In this document: positions 35,164 to 44,111 of the stretch, in pieces | Numbering within the stretch: position 1 is the first letter of the stretch | Layout of the letters: every line of letters begins with the position of its first letter | NCBI GenBank assembly: GCA_030123525.1 | Contig: CP126125.1 | Span: 1,054,001-1,118,000, forward strand | Length of the DNA: 64,000 nt | Direction of reading: 5' to 3' | Source: ELB16-189 sp018266435 | Lineage (GTDB): Bacteria > Bacteroidota > Bacteroidia > Cytophagales > Cyclobacteriaceae | Position numbers and translations under genes: made by a program | Notes under the pieces: model-generated | Told to the model about the DNA's origin: nothing | What the model saw: only the letters and a program-made list of their open reading frames with translations | Databases searched by the model: none

Positions 35164-35937
35164 ATGCCCACATCGCACATCATTGACTATCAAATCAAGG
35201 GAGAAAGCATCCAAATTGTTGAAGTTGAACTAGATCCGCTTGAAACTGTTATTGCCGAAGCCGGTGCAATGCTTTTTATGGAAGATGGAATATTATTTGA
35301 AACAAAAATGGGCGATGGCTCTAGCCCCAACCAAGGTTTGTTTGATAAACTTTTATCTGCGGGCAGCCGTCTGCTCATGGGTGAATCATTGTTTATGACC
35401 CACTTCACCAACCGAGGAAATAAAAAAGCCAAAGTAGGATTCTCAGCGCCTTATCCGGGCACAGTTATTCCGGTTGATCTTGCCAATTGCCCGGCACAGG
35501 AATTAATCGTTCAAAAAGATGGGTTCTTATGCGCAGCGTATGGCACTAAATTATCGATATTTTTCAACCGTAAAATCGGATCAGGATTGGTAGGCGGAGA
35601 AGGTTTCATACTCGAAAAACTAAATGGCGATGGCAAAGCTTTTGTTCATGCCGGGGGAACTGTAATTGAACGTACGTTAAGCAATGAAACACTGCGTGTA
35701 GATACAGGCTGCGTAGTAGCTTTTGAATCACAAATAGATTTTGATGTAGAGACTACCGGAAGCTTAAAATCCATGATCTTTGGCGGAGAAGGTATCTATT
35801 TAGCCACTCTCAGCGGAACCGGCAGGGTTTGGCTCCAATCCATGCCCATCAGAAAACTCATTCAGGCATTGTCTCCGTATGGAAGTAACAGGAGAAAAGA
35901 ATCAAGTTCATTACTGGGCGGTCTGTTTGAAAGTTAA
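35164..35937 (+). CDS. AIM24/TIGR00266 family protein
   Basis: A 257-residue protein built of repeated beta strands, as in the TIGR00266/AIM24 fold. Typical landmarks are VELDPLETVIAEAGAMLFME, the SLFMTHFTN segment, PYPGTVIPVDL and a final GGLFES tail. Members bind no known cofactor and have been linked to membranes and mitochondria in eukaryotes. It is placed 2 bases after the barrel gene and 2 bases before the dehydrogenase, so co-transcription is likely. Function unknown. Confidence 0.85.
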   Translation: MPTSHIIDYQIKGESIQIVEVELDPLETVIAEAGAMLFMEDGILFETKMGDGSSPNQGLFDKLLSAGSRLLMGESLFMTHFTNRGNKKAKVGFSAPYPGTVIPVDLANCPAQELIVQKDGFLCAAYGTKLSIFFNRKIGSGLVGGEGFILEKLNGDGKAFVHAGGTVIERTLSNETLRVDTGCVVAFESQIDFDVETTGSLKSMIFGGEGIYLATLSGTGRVWLQSMPIRKLIQALSPYGSNRRKESSSLLGGLFES

Positions 35938-35939
35938 CC

Positions 35940-37154
35940 ATGACACAAATTAAAATAGGATTGATCAGGGAAGGAAAAGTTCCGCCCGACAAAAGGGTGG
36001 CGTTTACCCCAACACAAACTAAAGAAATTGAACAACGGTTTCCTCAGGTAAAAATAATTTGCGAACCAAGTGAAATCAGGTGTTTCAGTGATTCAGAATA
36101 TCGTAACCTGGGAATTGAAGTTAGCGATGTATACACCTGCGATATTTTGATGGGAATAAAAGAAGTTCCCGTAAAAGATCTTCTTGCTAACAAAACGTAT
36201 TTGTTCTTCTCTCATACCATTAAAAAACAACCCTACAATCGCAGGTTGCTCCAAGAAGTACTTAAAAAAAATATACGACTCATTGACTACGAAGCCTTAA
36301 AAGATACGCAAGATAACCGCCTGGTAGCCTTTGGCCGTTATGCAGGTATTGTGGGGGCCTATAATGGATTATGGGTGTACGGAAACCGGTACAACCAATA
36401 CAAACTGAGAAGAGCACATGAGTGCTTCGACATCAATGATTTAAAAATTGAACTAAGAAAAGTAGTGCTGCCTCCCATTAAAATTGCATTGACTGGTGCC
36501 GGCCGGGTAGCCAAAGGGGCTATGGAGACTCTGGATACCGTTGGTATACGGAAGGTTAGCCCTGCCGAGTTTCTCAATCAATCATTTAATGAGCCGGTCT
36601 ACACCCAGCTTAGCAGTGCCGACTATCATTCTAGAAAAGAAGGAGGCAGTTTTAATCGGGAAGAATTTCATCAGCACCCTGATCGCTATCATTCAGAATT
36701 TAAAAAATTTACAAAAACAGCAGATATACTCTTAGGAGGAGCCTACTGGAATCCTAAAGCACCGAAACTTTTTTCGGCAGAAGACATGAAATCCATTGAC
36801 TTCAAAATAAAAATTGTTGCTGATATCACCTGTGACATAGATGGCTCTATTCCATGCACTCAAAGACCGACTTCCATACCCGATCCAATTTACGACTACA
36901 ATCCTGCCAAAGGAACGACAGAACCTTCTTTTTCGCACGAAAATTTTATCACGGTGATGGCAGTTGATAACTTGCCATGCGAGCTCCCACGCAGTGCCTC
37001 CGAAGAATTTGGTCGTGATCTAATCGACAAAATCATCAGGCCTTTACTGGGGGAGGATCATGAAAAAATAATAGAACGCGCAACGATTGCAAAAAATGGA
37101 AAGTTGACTCCCTACTTCTCTTACCTGCAAGACTACGTAACCCAATCCTCATGA
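35940..37154 (+). CDS. Saccharopine/alanine dehydrogenase-like NAD(P) oxidoreductase
   Basis: A 404-residue protein with the AlaDH/PNT N-terminal domain (IGLIREGKVPPDKRVAFTPTQ) and a Rossmann NAD(P) site ALTGAGRVAKGAMETLDTVGI. The architecture is that of lysine-forming saccharopine dehydrogenases (LYS1 family) and related bacterial enzymes. A catalytic acid/base residue set cannot be assigned by eye. The next gene overlaps it by 4 bases. Alanine dehydrogenase is less likely given the length and sequence. Confidence 0.8.
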   Translation: MTQIKIGLIREGKVPPDKRVAFTPTQTKEIEQRFPQVKIICEPSEIRCFSDSEYRNLGIEVSDVYTCDILMGIKEVPVKDLLANKTYLFFSHTIKKQPYNRRLLQEVLKKNIRLIDYEALKDTQDNRLVAFGRYAGIVGAYNGLWVYGNRYNQYKLRRAHECFDINDLKIELRKVVLPPIKIALTGAGRVAKGAMETLDTVGIRKVSPAEFLNQSFNEPVYTQLSSADYHSRKEGGSFNREEFHQHPDRYHSEFKKFTKTADILLGGAYWNPKAPKLFSAEDMKSIDFKIKIVADITCDIDGSIPCTQRPTSIPDPIYDYNPAKGTTEPSFSHENFITVMAVDNLPCELPRSASEEFGRDLIDKIIRPLLGEDHEKIIERATIAKNGKLTPYFSYLQDYVTQSS

Positions 37155-37456
37155 ATTTTCTGTATAGCGTTACAGTGGGCATTGACAAGGACATTGAACA
37201 AGAATGGTTGGTGTGGATGAAACAATCGTTTTTTGAAAGAGTGATGGGACTCGGCATTTTTTCTGGATACAAAATTTACAAAGTGCTCACCCACGATGAC
37301 GAAAATTCTGTTTCTTACAATATCCAATATCATTGCCATGAAATAGAAAAGATCGTTTATTTTCTTAACCACGAGGGCAAAACACTGATGGAAGAACACC
37401 GTATCAAATTCAAAGACAAGCACGTGGTATTTAATACGCTTCTACAAGAGGTATAA
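37151..37456 (+). CDS. DUF4286 family protein
   Basis: A 101-residue protein. The visible pattern is FLYSVTVGIDKDIEQEWLVWMKQ, then YKVLTHDDENSVSYNIQYHCHE, typical of DUF4286. No catalytic residues are evident. It overlaps the dehydrogenase gene by 4 bases and converges with gldN across a terminator. It is the last gene of the plus-strand block. Confidence 0.85.
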   Translation: MNFLYSVTVGIDKDIEQEWLVWMKQSFFERVMGLGIFSGYKIYKVLTHDDENSVSYNIQYHCHEIEKIVYFLNHEGKTLMEEHRIKFKDKHVVFNTLLQEV

Positions 37457-37457
37457 A

Positions 37458-37487
37458 TAAAAACGGCCTCTCAAGATTGAGAAGCCG
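37458..37487 (-). terminator. Rho-independent terminator closing the gld operon
   Basis: CGGC-CTCTCAA and TTGAGA-GCCG arms at 37464-37487 pair around a short loop. On the minus strand the stem is followed by TTTTTATTTAT (complement of 37453-37463), directly after the gldN stop at 37512. The plus strand has no T-run, so it acts for the minus operon. Confidence 0.85.
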
Positions 37488-37511
37488 CTTCGTACAGTAT
37501 GCTCACCGAGA

Positions 37512-38480
37512 TTAGTACTCCCAAAGATTATGCTCTTTCTCCATTAGAGTCATTTCTGTTTCCCAGCGCTCAAACACGGATTCAGAAAAAGAGCGACCAT
37601 TGTTAGCATATATCGCCTGGATAGTGGCATCATCCGGGTTTTCTACTTTTCTAATAACACCATGGAAAAGCCTTAACTTAAATGCATCAATAAAGGTTTT
37701 ACTTTCGGAGGGGTTGTATCTGTTTTGCCAAAGAACCCGTTGCCGCTCAACCAAATCTTTGCTGTGTGCAATTCTCTTTACTTCTTTAGTAAATTCTTTG
37801 TAGGAAATGTAAAACCTGTAAGCAAGTTTTTCTGCTGCATTGTTAGGATCTTCTAACACAATACCCAAGGCTAAAATATCATAGTATAACCTGGATCTTC
37901 TTTTATCAAAAACAACATCTTCAATTAACTCAAGTCCAATAATATTCTGTGAGTTAAGTCTGACATTCATAGGACCAAGATCTTCCCAATTGGCAGAATT
38001 AGTTAATGGATTAGGGTTGGGTGATGCTCCTCTTGCCGGTGCATCTACGTTATTACGCAAACGAAACGCATGAGACTCCCCATCATCTCCTGGGTAAATA
38101 ACCATATCACCACCTAAATACGCCCGGGTACCGCTCCAATCACCTTGTGTTTGTGAGCGAACATAATTGGTGCCCATGTTCAGTGCTGTGGTATCTGCTA
38201 CCGGCTCTCTAAAATCTGCAGGGTCTCCTGTATTGCTTCCAAATGTATGCAGTTTCCCTTCACTCAATAGGTCAATAATCAATTTCGCGATAGACGACTT
38301 GCGGGAACTAAACCCTGCGTTGCCTTTCTCATTCAGATCAATAACCCGACTAACCCTAAAGCGATACAATTGCTCATAGTAGGGTATTTTTTCTATTGAG
38401 TTAGGGTTGGAAATAGTATCCTGAGCAAAAGCAGTTACTGATACTAAAAGCCAAACAGAAATAAATGAGACAGCCTTCAT
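37512..38480 (-). CDS. gldN: Gliding motility/T9SS protein GldN
   Basis: A 322-residue protein with a signal peptide (VSFISVWLLVSVTAFAQ). The mature part has the GldN landmarks IPYYEQLYRFRVSRVIDLNEKGNAGF, SIAKLIIDLLSEGKLHTFG and a YDILALGIVLEDP segment. GldN is a periplasmic partner of GldK in the ring at the outer membrane of the type IX secretion machine, needed for gliding and protein export. It follows gldM by 6 bases and is the last gene before the terminator. Confidence 0.95.
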   Translation of the reverse strand: MKAVSFISVWLLVSVTAFAQDTISNPNSIEKIPYYEQLYRFRVSRVIDLNEKGNAGFSSRKSSIAKLIIDLLSEGKLHTFGSNTGDPADFREPVADTTALNMGTNYVRSQTQGDWSGTRAYLGGDMVIYPGDDGESHAFRLRNNVDAPARGASPNPNPLTNSANWEDLGPMNVRLNSQNIIGLELIEDVVFDKRRSRLYYDILALGIVLEDPNNAAEKLAYRFYISYKEFTKEVKRIAHSKDLVERQRVLWQNRYNPSESKTFIDAFKLRLFHGVIRKVENPDDATIQAIYANNGRSFSESVFERWETEMTLMEKEHNLWEY

Positions 38481-38486
38481 TATGGA

Positions 38487-40064
38487 TTAATTAATTCTAC
38501 AGTTAACATTCATCTTCGACCCATTCACTTGTTTAGTCGAACCATCGTATGATGGGCGTTGTACTTGTACCTGAGAAATCGAAATATTATCTCCTTTTCT
38601 AAGGTTATACTGGCTTAACGGAACTGTACCTGATCTTATTGTGATTGGCGAACCTCCGTTAATCTGAAGGATCAACCCGGATACATAGTATTTATTATCC
38701 CGGTTATTATTCTTCGCAAAAATCTGATCAATAATTTCAGGCTCTACACGAATTGAGGCAGTTCCTGCGGGAACACCCTTGGCAATATCAATGGTGCTGG
38801 GCCCTGACATCAGTTTGGCAATAGGCATAGGTACATCCTGAGTTTCAAATTTTTGTACGCCTATTGACTGTCCATTAAGTATTACATTAACATTACACTG
38901 TGCACGTGTGGGTAAAATTGCAAACTTTCCGGGGGCCAACTTAAAAGCTTTTCCTTGTTCGGCAGGAATGTTCAGGTCAAGACCCGATAAGTCAGTTAAT
39001 CCCTGAATACTAACATTTACTTCTGTACCGCAATCGCGGTAAAGGGTAGCTGATGCAGCCGACCCAAAAACTGCAACCGGTCTTAACACCTTATAGTCAA
39101 TTGCCTTAGGTGGCAGGGGTTTACCCGGTAAATTAATCTTTACCGTGTAACTCATCTTAGCCACACCATCTGGTCCGTAGTTGGATGCCGCAGCTTTGAA
39201 GCTGATTTTACCCGCTTTAATCTTTATTCCTGAAAAATCAGTATCCTCCACTTTTATGGGGGAGTTTCCCATAAACATTTCGGGCGTCACGCCTGAAGCG
39301 GCACCGGCTACAAACAAATTACCTTCATAAGTTCCTCCGGCTACAACTGTGTTTGACTCAGCTTGTACCATTGGAACGAGTTGATCTACTTCATAAACAA
39401 CACCTTTTGTAATTTTATTGAGTGAGTCTAACGCTGTTGCTTCATATTCAAGTACCTCGGTTTGCATTTGACTGATCATGGCTACAGCCGCCATGGTAGG
39501 AGTTCCTTCAAAAGCAAATTCCAAGAAATTTTTACTGGTCTGATGAGTGTCGCCACTAAATTCTTTAAAATCTTCAGCCTTTTTATTTAGTTTTCCAAAA
39601 GGATTTTTCAAATTCATAATCCCATTCAGGTCCTTAACATAGCTTTTCAACTTTTTCTCATATTCTGGACCTGTTGGTTTGTTCTCATTGAGCATCACCT
39701 CTTCAGCATTGTTGGTGTTCGCTACCAAATCTTCTCCTTCAAGAATTTGTTTATCAGCACTGGTCTTAATTTCTTTTTTCAAAACATCTAAGTAGCTAAT
39801 CATACCTTTGGTCAATTCGCGTACTTTTTTTGCCCGCTCAATAGCATCCAGTACTTTTGCTTCATTACTTTTTGAACTTTCAATTGCTGAGAGTTTTGCT
39901 TCGTTTTTTTCTTTATCCTCATCTACGAGGTTTTCAAGAGTTGTATTTACGATTGCAAATTTTTCGAGAATGGCACTACTTACGTTCAACGCCAACAGAG
40001 CGGTGAGCACTAAGTACATCATGCCTATCATCTTTTGCCTCGGGGTTTCTTTACCACCTGCCAT
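38487..40064 (-). CDS. gldM: T9SS motor protein GldM
   Basis: A 525-residue protein of expected size. The N-terminus has the family signature GGKETPRQKMIGMMYLVLTALLALNVSSA, a single transmembrane helix from about residue 14. A long periplasmic part (helical near the membrane, then beta domains ending in NCRIN) follows. With GldL it forms the proton-driven motor that energises T9SS secretion and gliding. gldL starts 55 bases upstream. Confidence 0.96.
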   Translation of the reverse strand: MAGGKETPRQKMIGMMYLVLTALLALNVSSAILEKFAIVNTTLENLVDEDKEKNEAKLSAIESSKSNEAKVLDAIERAKKVRELTKGMISYLDVLKKEIKTSADKQILEGEDLVANTNNAEEVMLNENKPTGPEYEKKLKSYVKDLNGIMNLKNPFGKLNKKAEDFKEFSGDTHQTSKNFLEFAFEGTPTMAAVAMISQMQTEVLEYEATALDSLNKITKGVVYEVDQLVPMVQAESNTVVAGGTYEGNLFVAGAASGVTPEMFMGNSPIKVEDTDFSGIKIKAGKISFKAAASNYGPDGVAKMSYTVKINLPGKPLPPKAIDYKVLRPVAVFGSAASATLYRDCGTEVNVSIQGLTDLSGLDLNIPAEQGKAFKLAPGKFAILPTRAQCNVNVILNGQSIGVQKFETQDVPMPIAKLMSGPSTIDIAKGVPAGTASIRVEPEIIDQIFAKNNNRDNKYYVSGLILQINGGSPITIRSGTVPLSQYNLRKGDNISISQVQVQRPSYDGSTKQVNGSKMNVNCRIN

Positions 40065-40119
40065 GGTTATCTAAGTTTTATAGGTGAAAATATCCGACCT
40101 TTATTTATCTCACTATCTA

Positions 40120-40938
40120 TTACTGACCTTTCATTGCGGTCAACATGCTGCCATACACCTTGTTTAGTGCAGTAAGGTTGTTGGTCAGTGTGCCTAGTTC
40201 AGAGGTGAACTTCGCTGTATTGTCTCCTACTTTTGACAGTCCCTGCATAGCTCCGGTTAAACTTTCATAGAACTTGTTCATGTTTTTGGCATGAGATTCG
40301 GCTCCCTTCAATTCAGATTCATATGATACATTTAAAGCCGCCAGATTTTTAGTAATTAATTGCACTTGCTTGTGGTACTCGCTGGTGTCTTTAGATGCGT
40401 CTGACATTGCTTTAACTGCACCCATGGCCACACCATAAGATTTATTCATTTCTGTCAGGGCTGAAGAAGCGGCCTGAACATTTTTTGCATATTCATTAGT
40501 GGCAACTGCGGCATTGGATAAGTTGCTCATTTGAGAAGCTGATGTGGCTAAATTGGTCAACCCTTTTCCTAAGTTGTCTAATAAGTTTTGATCTACTTTG
40601 GCTGTTTTAAGCATTTCGTCAATTTTCAACAGAGGAGAATCTCCGGTAGGTTTGTTGCTAATACGCGTAGCTGTGGGGGTGGCGGGGCCTTCAAAGTCTT
40701 CTGCCAATTCGGGATATACTTTACTCCAATCCACTTCAGCGTGCTTCGGTTCAAATGCACTTAAAAAGAAAATGACCGCCTCTGTTAAAAGGCCGACAAA
40801 CAACATTTGGTTAGCACCTGTTAAGTGCAAAATTTTAAACAATGCACCAACAATAACGACAGATGCACCAATGCCATAAATCTTGGGCATGATGGTTTCA
40901 TAAAGTAGAGTAGCGAAGCCGCCTTTTTTCTTTGCCAT
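40120..40938 (-). CDS. gldL: T9SS motor protein GldL
   Basis: A 272-residue protein, longer than the roughly 215 residues of the Flavobacterium johnsoniae protein. Two transmembrane helices at about residues 18-37 and 43-60 flank HLTGANQM. Glu53 (LLTEAVIFFLSAFEP) corresponds by position to the membrane glutamate proposed to carry protons in GldL. A cytoplasmic coiled-coil-like tail follows from about 100, with repeats such as LTNLATSASQMSNL and LGTLTNNLTALNKV. It is the inner-membrane partner of GldM. Confidence 0.95.
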   Translation of the reverse strand: MAKKKGGFATLLYETIMPKIYGIGASVVIVGALFKILHLTGANQMLFVGLLTEAVIFFLSAFEPKHAEVDWSKVYPELAEDFEGPATPTATRISNKPTGDSPLLKIDEMLKTAKVDQNLLDNLGKGLTNLATSASQMSNLSNAAVATNEYAKNVQAASSALTEMNKSYGVAMGAVKAMSDASKDTSEYHKQVQLITKNLAALNVSYESELKGAESHAKNMNKFYESLTGAMQGLSKVGDNTAKFTSELGTLTNNLTALNKVYGSMLTAMKGQ

Positions 40939-40998
40939 GGTTATTAGGGATTTAAGTTAAGTCTGATTTTTTTTTAAATATAAGTCAAGTTTTTTTAA

Positions 40999-42117
40999 TT
41001 ATTGAAACTCTGCACCGGAAGATCTGCCCAAATTAGTCATGGCGCAGCGAAATCCAATGTATGCTCGTGTAGAATCTTTGTACTCATACGTGCGTGTTCC
41101 GGTTTCCAAAAAATATGCCACGTCTTTCCAAGACCCTCCTCGGATTACTTTTCTGGCGTTGTATTTTTCTTTTGATTTTCCGTCTTTATCATAAGCAGCT
41201 TTATCAATGAATTGAGGATTGAGATCCCAAACGGTGGGCACGGAGGCTGGATAGAAGTCATCTAAACACCATTCTGAAACATTTCCTGCCATATCTACTA
41301 AGCCGTAATCATTGGGGAAATAAATTCCAACAGGAGAAGTATATGCAAATCCATCATCGTAGTAATTACCCCGACCCGGCTTGAAGTTGGCCAGCATACA
41401 TCCTTTTGAATTGCGAATGTAGGGGTTCCCCCAAGGGTATTTTGCCATCGGGCGGCCACCACGGGCTGCGTATTCCCACTCGGCTTCAGACGGTAGCCTG
41501 AAATTGGGCATGGGGGGCTGGCCTCCGTTTACTTGTCTCCAGTTGTTCAAAAATTTTGTTCTCCATTCTCCAAAAAAACGAGCTGCTTCCCAGTTGATTC
41601 CTACTACGGGGTAATCTTTATAGCCGGGATGCTGCCAATAATAATCTACCAATGGATCGCCCATGTGGTGGGTAAAGTCTCTCATCCAAACTGTTGTATC
41701 TGGATAATATTTTTTCTTGAAATCTTGTAATGGAACTTGCGGCATTTCTGGCGGAGCGCCTTGACCGCTTAAATAAGAGGTCGTAAACTGAAGGTATTCA
41801 TCGTTTGTAATTTCTGTTTCGTCCATGAAAAACGGACCGATCGTAACTTCTTTATTAAAGTTGATTTGAGTGGAGGCCGGATCTTCGTCTGCTTGCCCCA
41901 TGTGAAATGTACCGGCTGGTATTGGAACCATTCCGTAAGGAATAACCTGAGCCCACCCCGGTCTTCTTTCAATGGTAGATTGACCCACCAATTCTCCCTG
42001 TGAGTCTCCTCCTCCTTTTTTCTTTCCTATCCCGAGAAGGCCGCACGAGGTTACCATTACCCCACACAGCACGATTAAGAATCCGTATAGAGTTTTACGA
42101 TTCAAGATTTTTTCCAT
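40999..42117 (-). CDS. gldK: T9SS lipoprotein GldK
   Basis: A 372-residue lipoprotein. The N-terminus LYGFLIVLCGVMVTSCGLL holds a lipobox-like cysteine. The remainder is a formylglycine-generating-enzyme-like (FGE-sulfatase) fold: IPAGTFHMGQADED, PVVGINWEAARFFGEW, FRLPSEAEWEYAARGG and RKVIRGGSWKD are its landmarks. GldK forms the outer-membrane-associated ring with GldN. It is the first gene of the gldKLMN run, 60 bases before gldL and 134 bases after the porP-like gene. Confidence 0.95.
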   Translation of the reverse strand: MEKILNRKTLYGFLIVLCGVMVTSCGLLGIGKKKGGGDSQGELVGQSTIERRPGWAQVIPYGMVPIPAGTFHMGQADEDPASTQINFNKEVTIGPFFMDETEITNDEYLQFTTSYLSGQGAPPEMPQVPLQDFKKKYYPDTTVWMRDFTHHMGDPLVDYYWQHPGYKDYPVVGINWEAARFFGEWRTKFLNNWRQVNGGQPPMPNFRLPSEAEWEYAARGGRPMAKYPWGNPYIRNSKGCMLANFKPGRGNYYDDGFAYTSPVGIYFPNDYGLVDMAGNVSEWCLDDFYPASVPTVWDLNPQFIDKAAYDKDGKSKEKYNARKVIRGGSWKDVAYFLETGTRTYEYKDSTRAYIGFRCAMTNLGRSSGAEFQ

Positions 42118-42251
42118 AGAGTCAAATTAAATAAAATTTTCGCTTCTCAGTAAACGAACAGAATCGAAAGTTATTCTTTTTTTGTTCTTTTTTAAAAATA
42201 CAGAATAGCAAATTGAACAAAAATCTTATAAAAACGCAAAAATATTTTGGT

Positions 42252-43196
42252 TTAGTGCCTGTATCGCGGTGTCCGCACTATCTTTTTACCCGCGCCTGGG
42301 CTGGTGGGGAGTTCATACATTAGCATAAACTCGTGTGATGTAGGCTGCTTAGCGGCTTGACCTTTAATAATATAATCGAGCGCGTAACCCAGTTTCATTG
42401 ATTTGTCTTTCAAAAAACTATACCCCAACATCAATATGGCCGCATCTCCCTGGCGGAATGACAGACCTCCCCACATGGTTTCCTTCAGGTATGCAATGGC
42501 GCTCAGGTTGATGGTTGTTTTTGTAAAATCAGTTTGAACTAACGTAGTGAAGAGGAATTTCAAGTCAAAATTGACTTCGTGGGTATATCCTCCGGTAATG
42601 TATGAGTGTGTTTGAAGAGAATTGCTTATTCCTTTGCCAAAGTTAAAAGACCCGCGGGTCAAATGATCAAAACCCACACCGGCATAAAATTTTTCTTTTT
42701 TCCAAAAAACACCTGCTGCCATATCCGGCTTGATCTGCGTAAGGGATCCTTGGTTTTCAAAAGACTCAGGATCTACTGAGCGATAATAGTTTGAGTTAAT
42801 CGTTTGCGAAAATATTCCTGCTCGTAAGCCAAAACTAAGTTTACTGTTTTTTATACCCAAGTGATAGGCATACGATGCCTGTGCTTCAAGATTATTAAAA
42901 TTAGCCAGATTATCGTGTGCGATAAATGATCCAAATCCACTGTTCAGTTTATAAATCGGAGTGGTAAACGTGATCAATTGTGTGGTGGGGGCCCCTCCGT
43001 CTCCATAAGTGGGAGAGTACCCAAGCCATTGGCTTCTGTGAAGTGCTGTCATTTTAGTCACACCTTCCACCCCTGAAAAACCCGGATTGTAATACAGGTT
43101 ATTAAACATGTATTGCGTAAACTGCGGGTCTTGCTGGGCAAAGAGCAAACTTGCCCTTGCCATTATTGCTATGCTCGCTAAAAGTAGTTTGCGCAT
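42252..43196 (-). CDS. PorP/SprF family T9SS outer-membrane protein
   Basis: A 314-residue protein with signal peptide (ending FAQQ) and the family opening DPQFTQYMFNNLYYNPGFSG. It is strand-rich and predicted to be a beta-barrel, including GGLSFRQGDAAILMLGY near the C-terminus. Members are PorP or SprF and help attach or stabilise the secreted adhesins/effectors of the type IX system. The gene leads into gldK, the usual order. Which of PorP or SprF it is cannot be settled here. TATCTTTA (43220-43227, minus) is a near-match promoter box. Confidence 0.93.
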   Translation of the reverse strand: MRKLLLASIAIMARASLLFAQQDPQFTQYMFNNLYYNPGFSGVEGVTKMTALHRSQWLGYSPTYGDGGAPTTQLITFTTPIYKLNSGFGSFIAHDNLANFNNLEAQASYAYHLGIKNSKLSFGLRAGIFSQTINSNYYRSVDPESFENQGSLTQIKPDMAAGVFWKKEKFYAGVGFDHLTRGSFNFGKGISNSLQTHSYITGGYTHEVNFDLKFLFTTLVQTDFTKTTINLSAIAYLKETMWGGLSFRQGDAAILMLGYSFLKDKSMKLGYALDYIIKGQAAKQPTSHEFMLMYELPTSPGAGKKIVRTPRYRH

Positions 43197-43311
43197 AAGG
43201 TTAAAAAAATACCGAGGGTTAAAGATAGGCCAATTATTTCAACACTTTTCTTCGAATGTAATTAAAGTGTAATAAAATCCAATTCTAGGTAAAAACGTAA
43301 CCGAGAAACAG

Positions 43312-44088
43312 TTATTTAATTCCGTTTACTTTCTTAATGTATAACTCTAGGGCGCCAGCCATTGATGGTGCATTGGGCAGCGGTGCTTCAATGTCTAAAA
43401 TAAACCCATTGTCTTTCACGGCCTTTGCCGTGGTGGGGCCAAAGGCGGCCAACCGTGTGCTGTTTTGTTTGAAATCAGGAAAGTTAATCATCAGCGAATT
43501 GACTCCTGATGGGCTGAAGAATGCCAGCACATCGTAATACACATTTTTCAGGTCACTTAAATTGGCGGCTACCGTGCGGTTAATAATTGCCTCAGTGTAG
43601 GTGAACCCATTTTCTTTCAGAAAATCGGGGATGTCGTTTTTGCGAATATCTGAACAGGGGTACAAAAATTTTTCATTTTTGTGTTTTTTCAAGATTTCTA
43701 AAAGGTCTTTAGTGTCTTTCAGCCCGGAAAAAATTTTTCTTTTGCGAATCACAATGTACTTCTGCAGGTAGTTGGATGTCTGGTCTGAAATGCAAAAATA
43801 TTTTGTATCTGCGGGCATTTCAATTTTCAGTTCGATGCACAGCGTGAAAAAATGATCTACCGCATTGCGGCTTGTAAAAATGATTGCCGTGTGCTGCAAA
43901 ATTTCTACGCGTTGCTTGCGAAATTCTTTTGCGCCAATGGGCTCTACTTGTATAAATGGCCTAAAATCAATTTTTACATTGAACTTTTCAGCCAATTTTA
44001 AATAAGGAGAGTTAACGTCTGCCGGGGCTTCCTGGGTGACCAAGATGCTTTTTACTTTGCGCATCCTGTCAGTAGTTGTTTCAGTCAT
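43312..44088 (-). CDS. hemD: Uroporphyrinogen-III synthase
   Basis: A 258-residue protein with the low-conservation two-lobed HemD fold: ILVTQEAP at the start, IIFTSRNAVDHFF in lobe 1, YDVLAFFSPSGVNSLM in lobe 2 and AAFGPTTAKAVKDNG near the end, the usual landmarks. It closes the linear tetrapyrrole to uroporphyrinogen III. In Bacteroidota a hemD gene frequently stands beside the porP/gld locus, which supports the call. Confidence 0.85.
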   Translation of the reverse strand: MTETTTDRMRKVKSILVTQEAPADVNSPYLKLAEKFNVKIDFRPFIQVEPIGAKEFRKQRVEILQHTAIIFTSRNAVDHFFTLCIELKIEMPADTKYFCISDQTSNYLQKYIVIRKRKIFSGLKDTKDLLEILKKHKNEKFLYPCSDIRKNDIPDFLKENGFTYTEAIINRTVAANLSDLKNVYYDVLAFFSPSGVNSLMINFPDFKQNSTRLAAFGPTTAKAVKDNGFILDIEAPLPNAPSMAGALELYIKKVNGIK

Positions 44089-44111
44089 ATCTGCACGTAG
44101 CGGTTCGGGAC